A DNA stretch of 20,588 nucleotides from Pseudomonadota bacterium (GTDB lineage: Bacteria; Desulfobacterota; Desulfovibrionia; Desulfovibrionales; Desulfovibrionaceae), in assembly GCA_023433925.1 (NCBI GenBank), contig JAEYTO010000104.1, forward strand, positions 1 to 20,588, read 5' to 3'. A program made the translations under genes and the position numbers. Below, piece by piece: positions 14,664 to 20,588 of the stretch. Under the pieces are notes generated by a model that was given only the letters and a program-made list of their open reading frames with translations, was not told where the DNA came from and made no database searches. Every line of letters begins with the position of its first letter. Position 1 is the stretch's first letter.

Positions 14664-14800
14664 GTTGAAAAAAGGCCGTCCTGGCTTTCAACTCGCGCCG
14701 CTCGGGCAAAACTCAGGCATTACATCACGGATGCCGTGCGCCTGTGCGCATCCGGCGAGCCGCCCCGGACCGCCCTGGGCCGCGCGGTCTGCTTTTCAAC
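14664..14800. repeat. Dispersed element bounded by GTTGAAAA/TTTTCAAC, copy A
   Basis: The element starts with GTTGAAAA (14664-14671) and ends with TTTTCAAC (14793-14800), an 8-bp inverted repeat about 120 bases apart. Its left end also folds locally (GTTGAAA 14664-14670 with TTTCAAC 14686-14692). It shares GGCCGTCCTGGCTTT, CACGGATGC, a CATC-GGCG block and TTTTCAACAGG, in the same order, with 16707-16828. It occupies most of the 14492-14901 space before the isochorismatase-like gene. Confidence 0.55.
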
Positions 14801-14901
14801 AGGCTGCTGGGCCAGAACGCGCCGCACGGCTTCCAAACAGGCGCGGCTTCTGCCATGGTCGTCTCAAGACCCGGCCCCGCACCGCAGCAAGGAGTCGCGC
14901 C

Positions 14902-15573
14902 ATGCCCCGTACGCCCCTGAACAAGCCCCTCGCCGCCCTGATCCTGGCCTCGGCCCTGACCCTGCCGCTCATGGCCGCCGCTCCGGTCCTGGCCGCCGAG
15001 GCCCTTGAGCGTACGGTCATCGAGATGTGGAACACGTGCACCGTGCCCCGACCGCCCGAACTCAAGCAGGTCGAGGTCGACCACAAGACCACGGCCTTGC
15101 TCGTCCTGGACATCGAGGAGTTGACCTGCAACGAAAAGAGCCGGCCGCGCTGCCTGAAGACCGTGCCCGGCATCGCCGCGTTCCTGGCCAAGGCCCGCGC
15201 CGCGGGCATGCCCGTGGCTTTCTCGCTGACGAAACGCGGCACGCCCGAGACCATCCTGCCGCCTGTTCAGCCGAAGAAGGGCGAACCCGTGTTCCAGGCC
15301 AGCGTGGACAAGTTCGTGGGCACCGAGCTTGAGCAGTTCCTCAAGTTCAAGGGCGTCAAGACCGTCATCGTCACCGGCACGGCCTCCAATGGCGCGGTGC
15401 TGCACACGGCCGTGGGCGCGGCCATTCGCGGCTTCGACGTGGTCGTGCCCGTGGACGGCATGTCCGGCGCGAGCCTCTACGAGGAGCAGTACACGGTCTA
15501 CCACATCGCGGCCGCGCCGGGCATCAGGGACAGGTCGCTGCTGACGAGGTTCGGGATGATGGGGATCAGGTAG
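14902..15573 (+). CDS. Secreted isochorismatase-fold hydrolase without catalytic Cys
   Basis: This 223-residue protein has a Sec signal peptide (residues 1-31, MPRTPLNKPLAALILASALT then LPLMAAAPVLA). A Rossmann-like isochorismatase/cysteine-hydrolase domain follows. The expected triad is Asp-Lys-Cys. Asp is D70 in ALLVLDIEE and Lys is K137 in ASVDKF, but the Cys position in VTGTASNGAVLHTA is Ala165. Nicotinamidases and carbamoylases need that Cys; true isochorismatases (EntB, PhzD) lack it, so vinyl-ether-type chemistry or a non-catalytic role are both possible. The substrate is unknown, and an exported location is unusual for the fold. ATG 14902 has AAGGAG 7 bases upstream (14889-14894); the longer in-frame extension lies in a repeat element and is rejected. 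Confidence 0.8.
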   Translation: MPRTPLNKPLAALILASALTLPLMAAAPVLAAEALERTVIEMWNTCTVPRPPELKQVEVDHKTTALLVLDIEELTCNEKSRPRCLKTVPGIAAFLAKARAAGMPVAFSLTKRGTPETILPPVQPKKGEPVFQASVDKFVGTELEQFLKFKGVKTVIVTGTASNGAVLHTAVGAAIRGFDVVVPVDGMSGASLYEEQYTVYHIAAAPGIRDRSLLTRFGMMGIR

Positions 15574-15578
15574 CTGGC

Positions 15579-15755
15579 TGCAACCATCCCGTCATCGACG
15601 GCAACAAGCGCACGGCCTACGTCACGGCCAGGCTGTTCCAGGAGCTGAACGGGCAAACGCTCACAGCCCCGCCGACGGAGCGCGTGCTCATGTTCCTGCG
15701 GCTCGGCGCAGGGGAGGCGGGGCAGGAGGAGTTGGCGGGGTGGTTGGGGCGGTGA
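15579..15755 (+). pseudogene. C-terminal remnant of a Doc/Fic family toxin
   Basis: Read from 15579 in this frame, the sequence gives NHPVIDGNKRTAYVTARLFQ, the Fic/Doc active-site motif HPFxDGNKRT. A typical Doc C-terminal tail follows (ELNGQTLTAPPTERVLMF to ELAGWLGR) and stops at 15753-15755. The N-terminal two thirds of a Doc protein are missing; the frame upstream runs into the end of the isochorismatase-like gene. No start codon with a ribosome binding site and no Phd-type antitoxin is present. Doc modifies EF-Tu by phosphorylation, but this fragment cannot be active. It is a decayed toxin-antitoxin remnant. Confidence 0.75.
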
Positions 15756-15955
15756 AGAGGCGCCAGAGGCCGTGGGAGATGTCAAGAGAGCGAGGATAAC
15801 TCAGCACTGAATCGATTCACGGTGCGAGGGCAAGGGATCTGATCAGCAGCCAACCTTGGCAAGTCTCGCGGAAGCCGGAACACAAGCGGCCCGCATCCCA
15901 TTATCAGGGCGCAGGCCGCGCAAGCCCATGCGGGCCATCTTTCATTCAGTCAATG
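15756..15955. other. Gene-free spacer with palindrome and inverted repeat
   Basis: It contains the perfect 12-bp palindrome TGAATCGATTCA at 15808-15819. It also has an inverted repeat GGCCCGCAT (15888-15896) / ATGCGGGCC (15928-15936), which lies 20 bases past the antitoxin stop codon and may act as its terminator, although no T-run follows. I see no gene in it. Confidence 0.4.
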
Positions 15956-16288
15956 CTACAGAAACGCCTTGTACGGGAAGTCCAGAGCCTGCCCAAGCCG
16001 CTTGGCCATCTCCTTGCCGATGGGCCGCTTGCCCCTCTCCATCTCGGAGATATGCGACTTGTGCACGCCGATCTCGGCGGCCAGCTCCGCCTGGGTCATC
16101 TCCCTGAGCCCGCGCGCGCCGCGCAGCACGGAACCAGGATGCGACTCGGGAAAGGCCTCTTCGGCCGGAACATTCGGCTCCACTACTTCTTCAATGGCCC
16201 TGACCACGGCCTCGGCCTGCTTCGCCGAGACGACCGCGCGGACTTCCACAAGGCCGTCAGTACGGGGCGTTCTCGTGAGTTCCAACAT
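15956..16288 (-). CDS. HTH-type antitoxin (XRE family), second gene of TA pair
   Basis: This 110-residue protein has a C-terminal Cro/CI helix-turn-helix (about residues 62-106: REMTQAELAAEIGVHKSHIS, then EMERGKRPIGKEMAKRLGQA). Its N-terminal part (TRTPRTDGLVEVRAVVSAKQ) is probably the toxin-binding segment. By analogy with HigA/RelB-type systems it should neutralise the preceding toxin and repress their shared promoter. ATG 16288 has GGAGG 6 bases upstream (16299-16295), within the toxin gene; the two frames overlap by 32 bases, which couples their translation. The nearby inverted repeat at 16553-16571 is the likely operator. Confidence 0.82.
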   Translation of the reverse strand: MLELTRTPRTDGLVEVRAVVSAKQAEAVVRAIEEVVEPNVPAEEAFPESHPGSVLRGARGLREMTQAELAAEIGVHKSHISEMERGKRPIGKEMAKRLGQALDFPYKAFL

Positions 16289-16544
16289 ACGTTACCTCCA
16301 CCAGGCAAACGACCTTGTCCGTCACCTGCCATACCGCCACATACGTTGGACGGCCTTTGTTCAGATGACAGTGGTAGACCTCGCCGGGCCGGTTCTTGAG
16401 TTTCCCGAAGCGGGGCATGGTCGGCTGAATTGGTCCGCCCAATTCGATCGCCCGCCGCAAGGCGTCCAATCGCTCCGCGATCCTGATTGGCAGCTTCGTC
16501 TTTTGCTTGGCTGCCTTGGCCGTGAATTCAACCGTCCATGGCAT
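16257..16544 (-). CDS. RelE/HigB-like toxin, first gene of TA pair
   Basis: This 95-residue basic protein has the RelE/ParE superfamily layout. It begins WTVEFTAKAAKQKTKLPIRI followed by a long helix (AERLDALRRAIELGG), then a beta-sheet core with KLKNRPGEVYHCHLNKGRPT, YVAVWQVTDKVVCLVEVTYV and a C-terminal GTHENAPY. The family cleaves ribosome-bound mRNA; ParE members poison gyrase instead. I cannot assign the exact target, but YVGTHENAPY with an HTH partner resembles the HigB2/RelE-type cytotoxic translational repressors. Toxin before antitoxin is the higBA order. The start at 16544 has only a weak AGG 5 bases away, so toxin translation may be kept low. Confidence 0.82.
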   Translation of the reverse strand: MPWTVEFTAKAAKQKTKLPIRIAERLDALRRAIELGGPIQPTMPRFGKLKNRPGEVYHCHLNKGRPTYVAVWQVTDKVVCLVEVTYVGTHENAPY

Positions 16545-16552
16545 GGACCTGG

Positions 16553-16571
16553 GTAACCATTTTTTGGTTAC
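16553..16571. promoter_or_regulatory. Probable operator of the toxin-antitoxin pair
   Basis: GTAACCA (16553-16559) and TGGTTAC (16565-16571) form a 7-bp inverted repeat around five T residues, 8 bases upstream of the toxin start codon. Its size and place suit an XRE-type antitoxin dimer repressing its own operon. Confidence 0.55.
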
Positions 16572-16706
16572 TCGTCAATGGGGATAGGGAGGGTGTCTGA
16601 GGATAGGCAAAAGAGAGGACCAAAGCGACCAAGGAAGGCTGGGGCTTCGGAAGCCTCAAAGAAAAGAGGAAGGGCCATCGCTGGGAGGCGGCATATCGAT
16701 TGCCGA

Positions 16707-16828
16707 ATAAGGCCGTTCTGGCTTTTCGGCTTTGCAAGGCTTGAGCAAAGCCAAAGCGGCACTCACGGATGCTTCGCCTCTGCCAGCATCAGGCGGGCCA
16801 TCCTGGCCGCACATCTGTTTTCAACAGG
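16707..16828. repeat. Dispersed element ending TTTTCAACAGG, copy B
   Basis: It shares ordered blocks with 14664-14800: AAGGCCGTTCTGGCTTT, CACGGATGC, GCATC-GGCG, and TGTTTTCAACAGG at the right end. The middle differs and carries its own 8-bp inverted repeat GGCTTTGC (16728-16735) / GCAAAGCC (16745-16752). It lies between the toxin promoter and the end of the ABC permease gene. I see no gene in 16572-16853. Confidence 0.5.
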
Positions 16829-16853
16829 AACTCCATCTGGTTTGCGTATGTTT

Positions 16854-18080
16854 CTACCCCCGGAGCGCCTCGATCGGGTCCAACCGCGCCGCGCTCCTCG
16901 CCGGCCTCAATCCAAACAGCACGCCGATGCCCATCGCCGCGACGAGCGCGATGCCGAAAATCCTCCACGACAGTTGAATCTCCAGTATCTCCAATCGCTC
17001 CAGAAATTGCGCCGCGCCCATGCCCAGCGTCACGCCCACCAGCGCGCCGATCACGGTCAGCAGCACGGCCTCGGCCAGGAATTGCAGCATGATCGCCCTC
17101 GACGTCGCGCCCACGGCCTTCCTGAGCCCTATCTCGCGCGTGCGCTCGCTCACGGACAGGTAGAACAAATTGGCCAGCACGAAGCCGCCCACGGTCATGG
17201 CCACGAGGCTCGTCACGCCCAGGAAGGCCATCAGCCCGCCCTGGATCACGGACAGGAACTTGAGCACCTCGTCAGCCGTGAGGATGGTGAAGTCGTCGGG
17301 CTCGCCGGGCCGCAGGCCGTGGAGGTGGCGCAGGAAGGCGCGCAGGTTCTCGCTGTTGGCCTCCATGTTCTCGGGGTCGCGGAACTTGATGCGCAGGGCG
17401 CGGAAGTACTGGCGGTCGAGGTTGAAGCGCTGGGTGAGCGTGGTCAGGGGCATGACGATGCGCTCGTCCGGGTTGCCCGGCCCGCCAGTGGCCCCGCGCT
17501 CCGTGAGCTTGCCGATGACCTGGAAGGGTATGCTGTTCACGAAGACCGTCCTGCCCACGGGCGAGTCGTCGCCGAAAAGCTCGCGCGCGGGTACGGAGCC
17601 GAGCAGGGTCACCCTGGCCCCGCGCTCCACGTCCTCCTCGTTCAGGTCGCGGCCCTCGGCCAGGGGCCAGTTCCAGGCCTGGGCATAGTTGGCCGTGGAG
17701 CCGATGGCCGAGTCCAGGTCGATGGTCGTGTTGCCGTGGCGCAGCTTGAGGTTGCGCTTGGCGCGCATGGGCACCACAAGGTACGCGCCGGGCAGGGACT
17801 GGCGCAGGCGCTCCACGTCGTTCCAGGACAGGGTCAGCGTGCGCATGCCCACGGCGCGGTTCATGACGTCGCCGCCGAGCACGAAGGCCGCGTCAGGCCC
17901 GAAGGTGTCGGTGATCTCGCGCGCCTTGCGCTGCGCACCGTCCACGGCGGCCACGATGATGGTCAGCGAGGCGATGCCCAGGCCCACGCCCAGGATCACG
18001 AACAGGCTTCGCAATCGGTAGGCCCACAGGGCCTGGGCGGCCATGCGCGCGGTGCTCAAGAGTCGCGCCAGACGGCGCAC
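16854..18080 (-). CDS. MacB-type ABC transporter permease
   Basis: This 408-residue inner-membrane protein has the MacB/FtsX architecture. Transmembrane segment 1 lies near residues 25-48 (LRSLFVILGVGLGIASLTII), followed by a large periplasmic domain (about 50-275). Three C-terminal segments follow within the FtsX domain, including FLGVTSLVAMTVGGFVLANL, FLAEAVLLTVIGALVGVTLG and IFGIALVAAMGIGVLFGLRP. The coupling stretch RTREIGLRKAVGAT and the closing ARLDPIEALRG are diagnostic. Such permeases use ATP in the cytosol to drive a periplasmic mechanism, moving lipoproteins, peptides or drugs. The start is GTG 18080, 2 bases after the ATPase stop; ATG 18044 is an alternative, and neither has a strong Shine-Dalgarno, which suggests coupling. 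Confidence 0.92.
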   Translation of the reverse strand: MRRLARLLSTARMAAQALWAYRLRSLFVILGVGLGIASLTIIVAAVDGAQRKAREITDTFGPDAAFVLGGDVMNRAVGMRTLTLSWNDVERLRQSLPGAYLVVPMRAKRNLKLRHGNTTIDLDSAIGSTANYAQAWNWPLAEGRDLNEEDVERGARVTLLGSVPARELFGDDSPVGRTVFVNSIPFQVIGKLTERGATGGPGNPDERIVMPLTTLTQRFNLDRQYFRALRIKFRDPENMEANSENLRAFLRHLHGLRPGEPDDFTILTADEVLKFLSVIQGGLMAFLGVTSLVAMTVGGFVLANLFYLSVSERTREIGLRKAVGATSRAIMLQFLAEAVLLTVIGALVGVTLGMGAAQFLERLEILEIQLSWRIFGIALVAAMGIGVLFGLRPARSAARLDPIEALRG

Positions 18081-18082
18081 GG

Positions 18083-18920
<838 letters not shown>

Positions 18921-18937
<17 letters not shown>

Positions 18938-20378
18938 TTCCGCCTCCGCCCGATTCACCGGATGGGCCGGACGGACCGCCCGGCTGTCCGCCTGGCTCGC
19001 TCGGCCGGCCTGGCTGCCCGCCGCCCTCCTGGCCTTCGCCGTTTCCGTCGCTGCCGCCGCCCGCGCCGGGCCTGCCGGGCGATGCGCCTTCACCCCGGCC
19101 GCCGCTTCTTTCGCTACCGCCACCGCTGGCCGCGGGTTGTCCGCCCAGGGGCGTCACGGGAACTTTCAGATTTGGAATAACGACCTGCGTGGCCACAACG
19201 TCGCCGACCCGCAAGCCGGAGACGATTTCGCTCGTGTTCAGCCCCAGCAGGCCAAGCTCGGGATTGACCTGGCGCACCTCGCCGCCCGGCAGGACCTGGA
19301 AGACCACCTGGCGGTCGCCGAGCCACTTGAGGGCCGTGTTAGGCAGGACCGGCACGCCCTTGCGCTCCTCGACCACGATGCGGCACTGGGTGGTCATCTC
19401 CGGCCGCAGGGCCAGGGCCTGTTGCGGGTCGAGCGGCACGAGGGCCCGGTAGTAGACGATGTTGTCGCGGATCTCGGGCTCGGGGTAGATCTGGTCGATT
19501 CGGCCCCGGAACTCGCGATGCTGGTAGGCGTCCACGCTGAAGGTCACGTCCATGCCGGGCCTGATCTGGCCCACATCGGTCTCGTCCACGTAGATCCACA
19601 TCTCCAGGCGCGTGGGGTCGATGACCGTGACAAGGTTGGTGACTTGCAGGCCGGAAACCACGGTTTCGCCCTCCTGGGCCGTGACCTGGGACACGAGGCC
19701 CGAGATGGGGGTGGTGATGCGCGTGTAGGATTGGCGCACCTGCACGGATCGGAGCGAGGCTTGGGCCTCGGCCACGGCCTTCCGGGCCTTGGCCAGCTCC
19801 TGCTCGTACTCCGCGCGCGTGCGCACGAGGGTCGAGCGGCGGGCGGCCAGCTCGTTCACGGCCACGTCCAGGTCGCGGCGGGCCTGATCCTGGGCGTCCT
19901 GGGGCTGTACGCCCCTGGCCACAAGATCCTCCTGGCGCTTGAAGTTGGCCCGCGCGTAGTCGGACCTGGCCTGGGCCAGGGCGAGCTGGGCCTGGGCCTC
20001 CTCGATCTGCAAGGGGTAGACGTTCCGCACGCGCGACAGCTCGGCCTGGGCGCTGGCCAGGCGGGCCTGGGCCTCGGCCAGCTCGGCCTCCACCTCGCGG
20101 CTGTCGATGACCGCCACGAGGTCGCCCTCGTTCACGCGGTCGCCGACCTTGACCGGCATGCGCTCAATGGTGCCCGTGGCGCGGGCCCCTATCTTGACCA
20201 TGGCGCCCACCTGGGCCTTGACGATGCCCGTGGCCTCCAGGACCTTGCGCACGTCACCCAGGCCAATGGTCGCCGTGGCCAGCACGCGCGGCTCGCCGCC
20301 GGCTTCGCGGCCCAGCCAGAGCCAGATCCCGGCGGCAAGGACGGCCAGGACCGCGAGGATGAGCAGGGATCTTTTCAT
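18921..20378 (-). CDS. HlyD/MacA-type periplasmic adaptor subunit
   Basis: This 485-residue membrane-fusion protein links the inner-membrane ABC transporter to an outer-membrane channel. It has an N-terminal membrane anchor (MKRSLLILAVLAVLAAGIWL), a split biotinyl-lipoyl domain (GARATGTIERMPVKVGDRVN, and later YTRITTPISGLVSQVTAQEG) around a long coiled-coil hairpin, and beta-barrel segments (LEMWIYVDETDVGQIRPGMD). An unusual C-terminal tail of about 75 residues, mostly Gly, Pro, Ser and Glu, ends in GGGGSGGGQ. The start is ATG 20378, directly before the hydrophobic anchor. It has no Shine-Dalgarno of its own; a leader mini-frame ends one base before it. The in-frame ATG 20420 touches the GAGGA box and is less likely. 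It is the first gene of the operon; no TolC-like gene is visible here. Confidence 0.92.
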
Positions 20379-20379
20379 G

Positions 20380-20415
20380 TCAGAGACAGGATAGCTCAAC
20401 AGGGCTTGAAAACAT
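20380..20415 (-). CDS. Possible 11-codon leader peptide before the adaptor gene
   Basis: ATG at 20415 has GAGGA 5 bases upstream and opens a frame MFSSPVELSCL that stops with TGA at 20382-20380, one base before the adaptor ATG at 20378. The adaptor itself lacks a ribosome binding site, so translation could re-initiate after this leader. The alternative is an N-terminally longer adaptor starting at 20420. It is too short for coding statistics. Confidence 0.4.
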   Translation of the reverse strand: MFSSPVELSCL

Positions 20416-20472
20416 AGCATTCCTCACATGAAACGCGGGTGCGGGGAGATCATTTTCCTGCCGGATAAGAGT

Positions 20473-20497
20473 CCGAGAGAGGGCGGCGCCCTCTCGG
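20473..20497. repeat. GAGAGGGC hairpin repeat, copy 4
   Basis: CCGAGAGAGGGC (20473-20484) faces GCCCTCTCGG (20488-20497) around GGC. The right arm is two bases shorter than in copy 3. It lies in the leader or promoter region of the exporter operon. Confidence 0.7.
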
Positions 20498-20529
20498 TTC
20501 GCTTGCGCTTCCCAGAGCACTTTTTTTTG

Positions 20530-20566
20530 AAAATGCACTGCAAGCCATGCGGCGGCATGGCTTGCC
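20530..20566 (-). repeat. Stem-loop repeat, second copy of the 156-201 family
   Basis: A perfect 10-bp stem CAAGCCATGC (20541-20550) / GCATGGCTTG (20555-20564) encloses GGCG. On the minus strand it is followed by CAGTGCATTTTCAAAAAAAAG. The core GCATGGCTTGCAG and the ATTTTCAAAA tail match the element at 156-201, which lies on the other strand. The A-rich tail and GC-rich stem could also terminate a plus-strand transcript. Confidence 0.65.
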
Positions 20567-20588
20567 GCCGCGCAGACGGCGCCAATAA

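Noticed and set aside
14662..14901. An 80-residue N-terminal extension of the isochorismatase-like protein
   Set aside because: It lies in a repeat element and has no ribosome binding site; the ATG at 14902 has AAGGAG and is followed by a clean signal peptide.

Overview
The window looks like a chromosomal stretch of a motile, high-GC Desulfobacterota bacterium, most likely a Desulfovibrionales relative. This is a judgement from gene families, GC-rich codon use, a sigma-54 flagellin promoter and dispersed GC-rich hairpin repeats. No rRNA or other marker settles the taxon. I see no tRNA, CRISPR array, insertion sequence or prophage.

Layout. 1-357 is a leader with two repeat-family hairpins and a weak sigma-54 candidate. 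358-4496 is a flagellar hook operon, fliK-flgD-flgE. It is followed by a terminator and then, convergently, the potassium transporter kup (4722-6665, minus). The kup leader carries a clear c-di-AMP (ydaO-type) riboswitch at 6714-6833 with its own promoter and a platform able to mask the kup ribosome binding site. A flagellin gene (7351-8265) follows with a sigma-54 promoter and two CsrA-like ACAAGGA sites. Then come rnc (minus), a stand-alone phosphotransacetylase N-terminal/DRTGG protein (plus), rnhA overlapping a membrane-anchored TPM-like protein (minus), a membrane-anchored TPR protein (plus), an HTH-PAS-histidine kinase fusion (12451-13695, plus), a TerC-family membrane protein (minus), a secreted isochorismatase-fold protein lacking the catalytic Cys (plus) and a remnant of a Doc/Fic toxin. 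The minus strand then carries a RelE/HigB-type toxin with an HTH antitoxin, and a MacA/MacB-like export operon (HlyD-type adaptor, ATPase, permease; 20378 down to 16854).

How it works together. The hook operon and the flagellin supply motility. Kup with its riboswitch links potassium uptake to c-di-AMP. The three-gene ABC system is a tripartite-type exporter or lipoprotein/peptide transporter whose outer-membrane partner is not in the window. At least three families of dispersed hairpin repeats punctuate the intergenic spaces. One copy lies inside the ATPase gene and supplies part of its C-terminal tail. The most notable signals are the kup riboswitch with its nested Shine-Dalgarno switch, the DNA-binding kinase fusion, the double CsrA-like site before flagellin, and the repeat-derived protein tail.
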